From a bacterium (GTDB lineage: Bacteria > Desulfobacterota > Desulfocorpusculales > Desulfocorpusculum), in NCBI GenBank assembly GCA_037481695.1, contig JBBFLE010000005.1, positions 1 to 64,000 of the forward strand: DNA of 64,000 nt, in the 5' to 3' direction. Below the pieces are notes generated by a model, which worked only from the letters and a program-made list of their open reading frames with translations, was not told where the DNA came from and did no database searches. This document shows positions 8,921 through 18,031 of this stretch, one piece after another (the first letter of the stretch is position 1; every line of letters begins with the position of its first letter). The position numbers were made by a program, and so were the translations under genes.

Positions 8921-9717
8921 TCCTGGAGGCCCATGACATAAAGAGATTTTACGGGGGCTTCTGCGCCCTGGATGGGGTGAGTATCTCCATTCAGGAGGGA
9001 GAGTTCGTCTCTGTGATCGGCCCCAATGGGGCAGGAAAGACGACTCTGATCAATGTGCTGACTGGTTTTCTCAAGCCAGATCATGGAAGAGTGCTTTTCG
9101 ATGGCCGGGACATTGTGGGCAAGTCCCCTGAGGAGTTGACCCAACTGGGCATTGCCAGGAGCTTTCAGCTCGTGCACGTTTTTCATGGGCTAACAACATT
9201 GCAGACCCTCCAGGTGGCGGTGGTATCCAGGCTGAGAAGAGGCACCAGATGGCTATCCAGCCTGTCATCCGACCGGGAGGTGAGGCAGCAGGCCCAAGAG
9301 GTGGCCGAGCTGTTCGGTCTGAGTGCTTTTCTGAATCAGAGGTCCTCCAGTCTTCCTCAAGGGGCCAAGAAGCTACTGGATGTGGCCTCGGCCTTTGCTT
9401 TGAGGCCCAGGATCATTCTGCTGGATGAACCCACCAGCGGGGTCAGTACCGCGGACAAGAACCTGATCATGCGTACGATGGTGGAGGCAGCCCGTAGCAT
9501 GGGCATAAGGACGATCCTTCAGGTGGAGCATGACATGGACATAGTATTTTCCTACTCTGACCGGATTGTGGCGGTGCACCAGGGCAGGATTCTGGCCGAT
9601 GGCAAGCCTGAAGATCTCCAGCACAATGAAGACGTGATCTGCACCGTGGTGGGCAAGAAGGAGTGTTTCCAAACCTTCCAATCCATCATGGAGGCCAGAA
9701 AGAGCCGGGAGCGCTGA
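8917..9717 (+). CDS. Liv-type ABC transporter ATPase (LivG-like)
   Basis: 266 residues. Walker A is GPNGAGKTT, the Q-loop region is IARSFQLVHVF, Walker B is RIILLDEPTSG, and the switch histidine is in QVEHDMD. The ABC signature is unusual: where LivG proteins have LSxGxQR, this one reads SSLPQGAKKLLDVASAF, keeping the Gly but lacking the usual Ser-Gly-Gly pattern. I believe a subgroup of anaerobe LivG proteins shares this, so it need not mean loss of activity. The gene is coupled to the neighbours by a start/stop overlap. Confidence 0.88.
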   Translation: MILEAHDIKRFYGGFCALDGVSISIQEGEFVSVIGPNGAGKTTLINVLTGFLKPDHGRVLFDGRDIVGKSPEELTQLGIARSFQLVHVFHGLTTLQTLQVAVVSRLRRGTRWLSSLSSDREVRQQAQEVAELFGLSAFLNQRSSSLPQGAKKLLDVASAFALRPRIILLDEPTSGVSTADKNLIMRTMVEAARSMGIRTILQVEHDMDIVFSYSDRIVAVHQGRILADGKPEDLQHNEDVICTVVGKKECFQTFQSIMEARKSRER

Positions 9718-9720
9718 AAG

Positions 9721-10431
9721 ATGCTGCTTAGCGTGGAAGGGCTGGAGGTCTTCATCCAGTCTAGCAGGATCCTAAGGGGAGTGAGTCTAGGCGTGGATCA
9801 AGGTGAGGTGGTTTGTCTCATAGGCCGAAACGGCGCGGGCAAGACCACTACCTTGCGCACCATAATGGGATACCTGAGACCCGCGAGGGGAAAGGTGCTC
9901 TTCAAGGGTGTGGATCTCACTCGCAAGAGCACCCACGAGATAGGGCTCATGGGCATTGGATACGCCCCGGAGGAAAGCGCCATATTCCCGGATCTGACCG
10001 TGCACGAAAACATAGAGATATCCACATGGGCAAGGCCCAGCGGCCGTTCTGTTCAGGAGAGGATAGAGCTGGCCTACGAGGTCTTCCCGGTCTTGAGGAA
10101 ATACAGGGACAGAAAAGGGACCCACATGAGCGGTGGTGAGCGAAAGATGCTCTCCATTGCCAGGGCCCTGGCCCTGGATGCAGAGCTTTTTCTGCTGGAC
10201 GAGCCCTTCGAGGGACTGGCCCCTGCTTTTGTGATCCAGGTGGCAGGAAGCATACAGAAGATAGCCCAGATGGGGATTTCCATCCTCATTGTGGAGTCCA
10301 ACATATATCACGTGCCAGACTTTGCCCAGCGCCTTTATGTGCTGGAACGGGGCGAGGTGATCTTCTCGGGCCTGCCCCATGAGGTGGCAACCAAAGAGGA
10401 AGTTCTGAGGATAATCGCCGGAGCTGCCTGA
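9721..10431 (+). CDS. Liv-type ABC transporter ATPase (LivF-like)
   Basis: 236 residues, the standard LivF length. Walker A GRNGAGKTTT, signature MSGGERKMLSIARAL, Walker B LFLLDEPFEGLAP and a final switch region with IVESNI (Asn where many have His) are visible. It completes the five-gene importer (5524-10431) as the second nucleotide-binding subunit. It begins three bases after the LivG-like stop. Confidence 0.9.
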   Translation: MLLSVEGLEVFIQSSRILRGVSLGVDQGEVVCLIGRNGAGKTTTLRTIMGYLRPARGKVLFKGVDLTRKSTHEIGLMGIGYAPEESAIFPDLTVHENIEISTWARPSGRSVQERIELAYEVFPVLRKYRDRKGTHMSGGERKMLSIARALALDAELFLLDEPFEGLAPAFVIQVAGSIQKIAQMGISILIVESNIYHVPDFAQRLYVLERGEVIFSGLPHEVATKEEVLRIIAGAA

Positions 10432-10475
10432 GAAGTTAAAGGCAGGAAGCCGGCGCACTTGGGGAGGATAGAAAC

Positions 10476-12251
10476 ATGGCAAGAGAGCCCAAACCTGATT
10501 TCCAAAGATACATGATGGCCCTGCATTGTGAAGAGCCGGACCGAGTTCCTTTGGGGGACTGGCATGTGGACCAAAGGCCCAAGGAAGCCTTCATGGGCAG
10601 AAAGCTCGTTACCCTGAAAGATCATGTGGATTTCTGGTACACGGCAGGATTTGATTATGTGGCCAGCTCATCAGGAATCCTGGAGCCTGTCAGGGCACCT
10701 GAAGGTATGACCGTCAAAGGGGAGGAAGTTCACACCGAGTACGGGGACAGGGTCTCAAGAGAATGGGCTCACGAGCACGAGGGGGTCATCACCAACTGGG
10801 AGCAGTTCGAGAAATATCCCTGGCCCTCGGTGGATGACTTTGATTTGTCCAAATGGGACGTGTTGGACAAGATCTTACCCCCTGGCATGAAAGCCATCTT
10901 GCTCTTGGGAAAGATCTACACGCCGGTTTGGATGTACATGGGGGCTGAGGTCTTCTTCCAGGCCCTGGAATCCAACCAGGAGCTGGTGGAGGCCATGTTT
11001 GAGAAGATAGGCCGGATACAGTATGAGACCTTCCTGAGGGTGGTGGAGCATCCCTGTGTGGGGGCCGTGCTCCATCCCGATGACATAGCTCACAATACTG
11101 GACTGCTGGTGCACCCCAAGCACCTCAGGAAATATCTGTTCCCATGGTACAAGAAGATGAGCGAGGTGTGCAAAGACAAGGGGCTGGGCCATGTTTTCCA
11201 CAGCGACGGTGACTGCACAGAGGCAATGGATGACCTCATAGAGTGTGGCTTCAACGGGTTTCATCCGGTTCAGCCCAATGCCATGGACATAGTGGAGGTC
11301 AAGAAGAGGTGGGGCAAGAGGATATGTCTTCTGGGGAACATAAACCTGGATTCCACCCTGACCCTTGGAACACCAGAGGATGTGAGAGCCGAGGTTTACG
11401 AGAGAATACGCACCATAGCTCCGGGAGGAGGATACATGGTCTCTTCTTCCAACTCCATAACAGACTATGTGCCTCTCGAAAACATGAAAGCCATGATAGA
11501 TGCCACATTCGAGTTTGGGAAATACCCCATTGAGCTCGAGGAGGGCAGGATTAAGGGCAAGATCTGGACCTTCAGGGGCAAGCCCCTGAAAGGCTCGGCA
11601 CAGGAACTGGATTCTGAAATGGATGTTGAGGCATATGCCACGGCCCTGCTGAGTCCCAAGAGTGACAAGGCCATAGGGCTGGTCCAGGAGGTACTGGACA
11701 GAGGCGTCAGCGCCTCAGATGTGCTTTCAAAAGCACTGATCCCGGCCATGGGACTGGTGGGCCAGAAGTTCCAAACGGGCCAGATCTATATTCCGGAGAT
11801 GATGATTGCTGCCCGCAACATGGCGGCAACTGTCAATCATTTCAAAGACAGGCTTGTAACATCAAGGGGCCAGGCCAGGGGCAAGGTGGTTATCGGAACC
11901 GTAAAAGGAGATCTTCATGACATAGGAAAGAATCTGGTTTGCATGATGTTGGAAGGACAGGGCTTTGAGGTCATGGATCTTGGGGTCTCGGTGGATCCCC
12001 AGAAATTCGTGGAGACAGTCAAGAAAGAGCAACCTCAAATCGTGGCCATGAGTGCACTTTTGACCACCACCATGATAGAGATGAAAAACGTGATTCAGGC
12101 TCTGGAAGCTGCAGGATTGAGACATAAGGTCAAGGTCATAGTAGGTGGGGCACCGGTGACCCAGAGCTTTGCAGATCAAATAGGAGCCGACGGATACGCA
12201 TATGACGCCCCAGGAGCAGCCCAAAGGTGTAAGGAATTGGTGGTTTCTTAA
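10476..12251 (+). CDS. UroD-family methyltransferase fused to corrinoid-binding domain (CmuA-like), copy 1
   Basis: 591 residues. Residues 1-350 are a uroporphyrinogen-decarboxylase-fold methyltransferase. About 385-460 is the helical cap (B12-binding-2) and 468-590 the Rossmann corrinoid domain with DLHDIGKN (lower axial ligand His481), SALLTTTM and VGGAPV. This order is that of CmuA, the chloromethane methyltransferase/corrinoid fusion. The metal-site motif is HSDG (His242-Asp244) instead of the HxCG of MtaA/MtbA. Inference: it demethylates a small substrate and loads its own corrinoid; the 4650 product could unload it. The substrate is unknown; chloromethane is only one family example. It sits between the ABC and TRAP importers. 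Confidence 0.88.
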   Translation: MAREPKPDFQRYMMALHCEEPDRVPLGDWHVDQRPKEAFMGRKLVTLKDHVDFWYTAGFDYVASSSGILEPVRAPEGMTVKGEEVHTEYGDRVSREWAHEHEGVITNWEQFEKYPWPSVDDFDLSKWDVLDKILPPGMKAILLLGKIYTPVWMYMGAEVFFQALESNQELVEAMFEKIGRIQYETFLRVVEHPCVGAVLHPDDIAHNTGLLVHPKHLRKYLFPWYKKMSEVCKDKGLGHVFHSDGDCTEAMDDLIECGFNGFHPVQPNAMDIVEVKKRWGKRICLLGNINLDSTLTLGTPEDVRAEVYERIRTIAPGGGYMVSSSNSITDYVPLENMKAMIDATFEFGKYPIELEEGRIKGKIWTFRGKPLKGSAQELDSEMDVEAYATALLSPKSDKAIGLVQEVLDRGVSASDVLSKALIPAMGLVGQKFQTGQIYIPEMMIAARNMAATVNHFKDRLVTSRGQARGKVVIGTVKGDLHDIGKNLVCMMLEGQGFEVMDLGVSVDPQKFVETVKKEQPQIVAMSALLTTTMIEMKNVIQALEAAGLRHKVKVIVGGAPVTQSFADQIGADGYAYDAPGAAQRCKELVVS

Positions 12252-12469
12252 CCGGGTTTTGATAAGGGTATTTAGAAAGAGGGATGATACTGAAAAACAA
12301 AGGGGCTGCTGGCTTCTTTGACAGATTCAAGGCCAAAGCAAAAGACACAAAGAAGTTTCTGGAAGAGCAAAGGTCGGGCCATCAGATGAGCGGGCCACAT
12401 GGAATGGAACCTATGGGGACGGAAAACATGAGCGTTCCCAGAATACCAAGAGCAGAAAAGGAGGGTGCC

Positions 12470-13540
12470 ATGGGTAGAAAGGCTTCATGGGCGGCAACGG
12501 TTTTAACATTTGGGCTTCTCTTGTGGGGGCAATGGGCCTTGGCTGCAGATCCGGCCAAGAAAAAGGAACAGCCCAAAGCACAGCCCAAAGGAGATGTGTT
12601 CAAATGGAAGGCTCAGACACTTTGGGCAGCTCAGGAGACCCCGCACAAGACCTTTGAAGAGTTCTGCGCAAAGATAAAACGCATGACCGACGGAAGGCTC
12701 GAGATTCAGGCCTTTCCAGCAGGGGCCGTGGTTCCCACCAACGAGACTCTGGATGCTCTCAAAAACAACGTGCTTCAGGCCATTCACGTCTGGCCTGGTT
12801 ATGCAGCGGGGAAAAACCCTGCCTTTGCAGCCCTGACCGACCTTATCTTCGCATATGAACACCCCTGGGAGCTGGATGCCTTCATGCACTACAGGGGAGG
12901 TCTGGAGATGTTGAGGGAACTCTACAAACCCTTTGGAGCTTACACCGTGGGGGTGATGTTCTGGGGAGTCGAGTCCTGGCCATCCAAGAAGCCCATCACC
13001 AAACTGGAGGACTTCAAGGGAGTGAAGATTAGGGAACCCCAGGGCATGGAGGCCGAGTTCATGGCCAAGGCAGGGGCATCGGTGGTAGTGCTGCCTGGCA
13101 CAGAGGTGTTCTCTGCCCTGGACAAGGGGGTGATCGACGCCACCAATTGGGGAACCGTGTCCATCAACGAGAAGATGGGTTTTCACCAGATAGCCCCTTA
13201 TTTCACCTATCCAGGATTCCATTCCATGCCAGTGGGCGACTTCACAGTGAACCAGAAGGAGTGGGATCGCCTACCGGATGATATCAAGGCCATTCTAACC
13301 ACTGCCACCAGAGAGTGGTGCTGGGAAACAGTGGAGCGGGTGGCCCTGGAGGACCTGAAGGTGGTCTCTGAGGCCAAGGCCAAAGGCAGAACCCCTGTTA
13401 CCTGGAGCGCGGAAGAGAAGGCCAAGGCCCGCAAGCTGGCCCGGGAGATCTGGAGCGATTGGAAAAAGAAAAACGAGCAGACCCGAAAGGTCATAGAGGC
13501 CCAGGAGGCATGGCTCAAGGAGCTGGGAAGAATAGAATAG
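12470..13540 (+). CDS. TRAP transporter substrate-binding protein (DctP family)
   Basis: About 356 residues from the ATG at 12470, chosen because AAAGGAGGGTG lies just upstream and a clean Sec signal follows (MGRKASWAATVLTFGLLLWG, cleaved near ALA-ADP). The frame stays open upstream to an ATG at 12284 with its own AGAGGG; that 62-residue stretch is Lys-rich, has no signal character, and may be leader sequence. Mature protein: WKAQTLWAAQETPHKTFEEF and later VKIREPQGMEAEF, DctP-type. TRAP binding proteins usually take carboxylates. An attenuator hairpin separates it from dctQ. Confidence 0.88.
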   Translation: MGRKASWAATVLTFGLLLWGQWALAADPAKKKEQPKAQPKGDVFKWKAQTLWAAQETPHKTFEEFCAKIKRMTDGRLEIQAFPAGAVVPTNETLDALKNNVLQAIHVWPGYAAGKNPAFAALTDLIFAYEHPWELDAFMHYRGGLEMLRELYKPFGAYTVGVMFWGVESWPSKKPITKLEDFKGVKIREPQGMEAEFMAKAGASVVVLPGTEVFSALDKGVIDATNWGTVSINEKMGFHQIAPYFTYPGFHSMPVGDFTVNQKEWDRLPDDIKAILTTATREWCWETVERVALEDLKVVSEAKAKGRTPVTWSAEEKAKARKLAREIWSDWKKKNEQTRKVIEAQEAWLKELGRIE

Positions 13541-13559
13541 AGGGGCCCTACATGAAAAC

Positions 13560-13601
13560 ATCCGGGGAGGACAGAAGCCCATCTCCTCCCCCGGATTTTT
13601 C
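13560..13601 (+). terminator. Intrinsic terminator/attenuator between dctP and dctQ
   Basis: Arms ATCCGGGGAGGA (13560-13571) and TCCTCCCCCGGAT (13584-13596) pair over 12 bp with one bulged G, a 12-base loop, and a run of T after the stem (13596-13600). It lies 19 bases after the dctP stop and 34 before dctQ. Partial termination here would give more binding protein than permease, a common need in TRAP operons. Confidence 0.72.
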
Positions 13602-13634
13602 AAAGAGATTCAGACAAGACGAGAATAAAACATC

Positions 13635-14135
13635 ATGGACAAGCTCTTGAGCCTCATGGATAAGCTCAGCAGCTGGATCGGTAAGTCGGCTAGCATATTT
13701 TCCCTCTTAACCGCAGCTGTCATCACGTATGAGATATTTGTGAGGCAGGTTCTTGTGAGCCCTACGGTGTGGGCGGCCGAGGCCACTGTTTTTGCCTGTG
13801 GGATCCTTTATCTTCTGGGCGGGCCTTGGACCCTGCTTGAGGACAAGCATGTTAGGGTAGATGCGCTTTACCGCAGGTTCTCGCCCAGGCTCAGGGCCTT
13901 GGTGGACTCCATCACATTTTTGCCTTTTTGCCTTTATCTCCTGGTAATGATCTGGGCCACCTGGCATTACGCCGTGGAGTCTCTGGAGTTGGGGGAGACC
14001 ACCATGTCCCCATGGAATCCACCCATATGGCCCATGAAACTCATAATGCTTGTGGCCCTGGTCTTGATCTTTCTCCAGGGCACTGCCAAGTTTCTGCGTG
14101 ACCTGGCCTTCTTGGCCAAAGGGAGAAGGCCATGA
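13635..14135 (+). CDS. TRAP transporter small permease (DctQ family)
   Basis: 166 residues with four predicted membrane segments, the standard DctQ layout. ILYLLGGPWTLLEDKHVRVD fits the family's conserved second-helix region with its charged loop. The ATG at 13635 has a poor ribosome site, and an alternative ATG seven codons in (13656) cannot be excluded. The stop overlaps the ATG of the large permease, so the two subunits are translationally coupled. Confidence 0.85.
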   Translation: MDKLLSLMDKLSSWIGKSASIFSLLTAAVITYEIFVRQVLVSPTVWAAEATVFACGILYLLGGPWTLLEDKHVRVDALYRRFSPRLRALVDSITFLPFCLYLLVMIWATWHYAVESLELGETTMSPWNPPIWPMKLIMLVALVLIFLQGTAKFLRDLAFLAKGRRP

Positions 14136-15451
14136 GCATAGAGTGGATAAGCGTCTTGATCGTGGTGTCCATGCTGGGCCTCATGGTCTTGGGGCTTCCC
14201 CTGGCCTGGTCCATAGGAGCCGTGGCAGTTGGGCTGGTGCTGCTCATGTTCGATCCTCAGGTCATGGTCATGCTGGTCTCCAGGGTCTTTGACATGAGCC
14301 TGAACTATACCCTCATGTCTGTGCCCCTGTTCGTGCTCATGGCCGGCATCCTTCAAAGATCAGGGGTGGCGGACCAGTTGTTCAGGGCCGTGAATGTCTG
14401 GGCCGGAGGCCTAAGAGGCGGCCTTGCCATAGGGACCATCATAGCCAATGCCATCATGGCCTCCATGGTGGGGATCATAGGGGCGGAAATAGTGACCTTT
14501 GGGCTCATAGCCTTGCCAGAGATGCTCAAGAGGAATTACCACCACAAGCTGGCCCTGGGGAGCATTGCAGCCGGAGGTGGTCTGGCCACCCTGATCCCCC
14601 CCAGCGTGGTTTTCATAGTGTACGGCATGACAGCTGGTTGCTCGGTAGGGGAGCTCTTCCTGGCCGGGATCTTTCCAGGATTTCTGCTGGGGGGCTTGTT
14701 CATCCTGTACGTGATCTGGTATGGCTGGCGACATCCCGAAGCAGCGCCTGTGGCTGCAATGGAGGAAAGACAGCTGCCTCTGAAGCTCAAGCTCCAGGCG
14801 CAGAAGGAGCTTTTGCTGCCTCTGCTTTTGGCTGGAGGGGTCTTGGGTTCCATCTATGCAGGAGTGGCAACCCCATCAGAGGCTGCTGGAGTGGGAGTGC
14901 TTGGTTCCATTGTGGTGGCTGTCATCAACAGGAAGTTCAGATGGAGGATGTTACGGGACTCCATGTACGAGACCCTAAAGATCAGCTCCATGCTGGCATG
15001 GCTCTTCTTCGGGGCCCAGACCATCATCGGAGCATACACCCTAGCAGGCGGTACGCGTTTTGTGACAGAGGCTCTCAAGGCCATGGAGCTCGGGCCCTGG
15101 GGAACCCTCATCTTCATGAATCTCATATGGGTCTTCCTGGGTTGTTTCTTGGACTGGATAGGCATCCTTTTTCTTACTGTGCCCATATTCCTGCCCATCA
15201 TAGTGGAGTTTGGTTTTGACCCAGTTTGGTTCGGTGTGGTGTACTGCATGAACATGCACATATCCTACCTGACACCGCCCTTTGCTCCATCGGCTTTCTA
15301 CATGAAGAGCATAACTCCTGATGAAATAAGCATGGGTCAGATCTACTCGGCCACCCTTCCTTATCTTTGGCTGACTTTTCTGGCCACCGCAGTGGTTACG
15401 GCATGGCCCGGGCTGTCTTTGTGGTTGCCTGATCTGCTCTTGAGGAGGTAG
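14132..15451 (+). CDS. TRAP transporter large permease (DctM family)
   Basis: 439 residues, about a dozen membrane segments, matching DctM in length and motifs: GLPLAWSIGAVAVGL near the start, LATLIPPSVVFIVYGM in the first repeat and LTPPFAPSAFYMKSI near the end. It is the sodium-driven transport subunit working with the DctP and DctQ products. The GntR-type regulator follows after three bases, suggesting that the regulator responds to the transported acid. Confidence 0.9.
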   Translation: MSIEWISVLIVVSMLGLMVLGLPLAWSIGAVAVGLVLLMFDPQVMVMLVSRVFDMSLNYTLMSVPLFVLMAGILQRSGVADQLFRAVNVWAGGLRGGLAIGTIIANAIMASMVGIIGAEIVTFGLIALPEMLKRNYHHKLALGSIAAGGGLATLIPPSVVFIVYGMTAGCSVGELFLAGIFPGFLLGGLFILYVIWYGWRHPEAAPVAAMEERQLPLKLKLQAQKELLLPLLLAGGVLGSIYAGVATPSEAAGVGVLGSIVVAVINRKFRWRMLRDSMYETLKISSMLAWLFFGAQTIIGAYTLAGGTRFVTEALKAMELGPWGTLIFMNLIWVFLGCFLDWIGILFLTVPIFLPIIVEFGFDPVWFGVVYCMNMHISYLTPPFAPSAFYMKSITPDEISMGQIYSATLPYLWLTFLATAVVTAWPGLSLWLPDLLLRR

Positions 15452-15454
15452 GGG

Positions 15455-16168
15455 GTGAGGGTCTGCAGAATAAAGAGAACCACGGCTGCTGACGAGGTCT
15501 TCAAGAGCCTCCACGGGCTCATGGTATCAGGGGAGCTGCGTCCAGGTGAAAGGCTTCCCTCCCAGAGGGAGCTGGCCCGGCGTTTCGAGGTGAGCCGAAG
15601 CACTCTGAGGGAGGCCATTCACAAGCTCATGGCCCTGGGGTACGTGGAACCCAGACAAGGAGTGGGGACCATTGTGGCCAGCGGGGACCCCCTCAGGTAC
15701 ATGAGCTCTTTGGAGGATCATTTCCTGCTGGATGGGGTCTCGGCCGGCGAGTTTCTGGAGGCTAGGCTCATCATAGAGACAGCTGTTGCAAGACTGGCAG
15801 TGCAGAGGTCTTCGGCACACCAAAAGGCTTGTCTTAGGCGGCTGGTGGAACGCCAGGTGCAGGCCGCGCATACGGGTGCCTTGGAAGAGTTCAGCAGGTT
15901 GGATACAGAGTTTCACCTAAGCCTGGCCGCCTTGAGCAACAATCGGGTGCTGGTGAAGCTGGAGGAGACCATACTGGATCTGCTCAGGCAGTTCATCAGG
16001 AAGGTCTCGGATCTGCCCGGAGCAGTGGAAGACGCCCTCATGTTCCACAGAAGGATCTTGGATGCCTTGGATGCGGGGGACTCCAGGGAGGCCGAGAAGG
16101 CCATGGCCTCTCACCTAAGGGATGTGGCCCGAAGGATCAAAGGATACCTGGGCGTGAAGGTGCTTTAG
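15455..16168 (+). CDS. GntR-family transcriptional regulator with FCD domain
   Basis: 237 residues starting at GTG with GAGGAGGT eight bases upstream. The winged helix-turn-helix is clear (about 12-75: GERLPSQRELARRFEVSRST, then LREAIHKLMALGYVEPRQG) and is followed by the all-helical FCD domain, which in this family binds small organic acids, often through a metal held by histidines (EFHLSLA, FHRRILDAL). It is placed between the TRAP genes and the MtaA-type gene, so it may control the TRAP operon, the methyltransferase genes after it, or both. No convincing operator was found. Confidence 0.88.
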   Translation: MRVCRIKRTTAADEVFKSLHGLMVSGELRPGERLPSQRELARRFEVSRSTLREAIHKLMALGYVEPRQGVGTIVASGDPLRYMSSLEDHFLLDGVSAGEFLEARLIIETAVARLAVQRSSAHQKACLRRLVERQVQAAHTGALEEFSRLDTEFHLSLAALSNNRVLVKLEETILDLLRQFIRKVSDLPGAVEDALMFHRRILDALDAGDSREAEKAMASHLRDVARRIKGYLGVKVL

Positions 16169-16297
16169 GACTCCAATACAAAACAGAGCTAGACCGGCCA
16201 GGATCCATGAGCTTGAGATTAGAAACCCATCATCAGCCTGCATCACCCACCAGTGGTCAAAAATGCGGGCAACAGTAAAGAGAGGTAAGAAACTGCC

Positions 16298-17308
16298 ATG
16301 AAGAGCACCCCTTACAACCTTGTCATGTCAGCCCTTTTAGGCGGGCGTAGGGCACAGCGCCCCCCTGTGGGAAACCCAACCTCCATAGTTTGCCATGGGC
16401 TCATGGATGCATGCGGTGTCTCATTTCCTGAGGCCCACCTGGATGCCCAGGCCATGGCAGAGCTGGCCCTGGCTGGCCACGAGGTGGTGGGCTTTGACAC
16501 GGTCATGCCTGAGTACAGCGTGCATCAGGAGTCTGCGGCCCTGGGCTGCCAGGTGGACTGGGGCAGCAAAGACAGGATGCCCGATGCCAAGAACTTTCCC
16601 TACGCGGATTTCTCCGACATCCAGGTCCCGGATAACATCCTGGAAAAGCCATCCATGCGGGTGGTCCTGGATGCCCTTTCTTTGCTGAGAAAACACGTGG
16701 GGGGACAGGTGGCCATCTGGGGGAAGGTCATGGGGCCATGGACCCTATCCTACCACATGGCTGGAACCCAGAACTTTCTGCTACAGGTGGGGATGGGTGA
16801 GAAGGAGAAGGTGACCCGCATGCTGCGTCAGTTGATGCCGGTTACCATAGAGTTTGCCAATGCACAACTCAGGGCAGGGGCGGATGCTGTTGTGCTGGCT
16901 GACCACGCCACAGGAAATCTCGTTGGGCCGTACACATACGAGGAGTATCTTCTTCCCATCCACCAGGAGATAACGGCCCAGATCGGCGGACCCGTGATAC
17001 TCCACGTTTGCGGCAACTGCACGGACAGGCTGGATCTTTTTGCCCGCTCAGGAGTGGATGCCTACCACTTCGAGTGGCAGGTGGACGCCCGGGAAGCTGT
17101 GAAAAGGGTGGGAAACATCATCTCCCTGGTGGGGAACGTGAACAATCCCAGGGCATTGTTGCAGGGCACACCAGAGGATGTTTATGCCCAGGCCCGCTAT
17201 GCCATCGAGGCGGGTGTGAACATCATAGGACCCGAGTGTGCGATTCCCCTGGCCACTCCCCTTGATAACCTCAAGGCCATAGTGGAGGCGGCAAGAGAGG
17301 GTTACTGA
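16298..17308 (+). CDS. MtaA/MtbA-type zinc methyltransferase (UroD family)
   Basis: 336 residues, the length of methanogen MtaA/MtbA (methyl-corrinoid:coenzyme M methyltransferases). The zinc ligands line up closely: HVCG gives His236 and Cys238, and GPECAIPL gives Cys314, compared with His237, Cys239 and Cys316 of MtaA. HGLMDACGV near the start is also typical. In a bacterium the acceptor is probably not coenzyme M unless the organism makes it; another thiol, or an indirect role in passing methyl groups between corrinoids, is possible. The corrinoid protein gene follows. Upstream, 16169-16297 shows no clear promoter. Confidence 0.85.
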   Translation: MKSTPYNLVMSALLGGRRAQRPPVGNPTSIVCHGLMDACGVSFPEAHLDAQAMAELALAGHEVVGFDTVMPEYSVHQESAALGCQVDWGSKDRMPDAKNFPYADFSDIQVPDNILEKPSMRVVLDALSLLRKHVGGQVAIWGKVMGPWTLSYHMAGTQNFLLQVGMGEKEKVTRMLRQLMPVTIEFANAQLRAGADAVVLADHATGNLVGPYTYEEYLLPIHQEITAQIGGPVILHVCGNCTDRLDLFARSGVDAYHFEWQVDAREAVKRVGNIISLVGNVNNPRALLQGTPEDVYAQARYAIEAGVNIIGPECAIPLATPLDNLKAIVEAAREGY

Positions 17309-17366
17309 GATCAAGTGGATCAGCATTTGTGCTGATGAAAAATCGATGGAAGGAGAAATACGCTCC

Positions 17367-18008
17367 ATGGCAGAGCATGTTGAGATCATAAAAGAGGCAG
17401 TGATAAAGGGAAAACATAAGGAAATAGAGCAGTTGGTGAGACAGGCCGTGGAGGAAGGAGTGGAGCTGGAAAGGCTCATCCAGGAGGGCATGATAGAGGC
17501 CATGGACGTGGTGGGCAAGAAATTCGCCGATGGGGTCATCTTTGTGCCCGAGATGCTGGTTGCGGCAGTGACCATGAAGAAGGGGCTCGAGCTCATAAAG
17601 CCCATGCTCAAGGCAGACAGCAGATCCAGCGGTCGCATAGTCATGGCCACAGTCAAGGGAGACCTGCATGACATAGGCAAGAACCTTGTCATAATGATGC
17701 TGGAGGGAGCCGGCTTCCAGGTCACAGACCTGGGGGTGGACATAGATGTGGAGACCCTGGTGCAGAAAGTCCAGGAGCTAAAGCCCCAGTTGCTGGGGCT
17801 ATCGGCACTGCTTACCACCACCATGCCCGAGATGGCCAGGGTGATCCAAGCCCTTGAGGCCGTGGGTCTCAGGGAAAAGGTCAAGGTGATGGTGGGAGGA
17901 GCCCCTGTGGATCAGAGATTTGCGCAGCAGATAGGCGCTGATGGTTATGGAAAAGATGCTGCCGAGGCTGTGGAGCTGGCCAAGAGGCTGGTGGCCGGGT
18001 CCCACTGA
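17367..18008 (+). CDS. Stand-alone corrinoid protein (MtaC/MtbC/MttC family)
   Basis: 213 residues from the ATG at 17367, which has AAGGAGA in front; an in-frame ATG seven codons earlier (17346) lacks one. The helical cap domain (about 1-80, ending FADGVIFVPEMLVAA) is followed by the corrinoid Rossmann domain with GDLHDIGKNL (axial ligand His101), SALLTTTMPEM and GGAPV. It is the methyl shuttle partner for the zinc methyltransferase upstream and perhaps for the 4650 pterin methyltransferase. Its C-terminal half resembles those of both fusion proteins, suggesting duplication within the island. Confidence 0.92.
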   Translation: MAEHVEIIKEAVIKGKHKEIEQLVRQAVEEGVELERLIQEGMIEAMDVVGKKFADGVIFVPEMLVAAVTMKKGLELIKPMLKADSRSSGRIVMATVKGDLHDIGKNLVIMMLEGAGFQVTDLGVDIDVETLVQKVQELKPQLLGLSALLTTTMPEMARVIQALEAVGLREKVKVMVGGAPVDQRFAQQIGADGYGKDAAEAVELAKRLVAGSH

Positions 18009-18031
18009 GTCTCTCATGAGGAGGTAATGGT

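Noticed and set aside
16230-16260. ACCAGTGGT as an operator for the GntR regulator
   Set aside because: Only three paired bases per arm; too weak to distinguish from chance.
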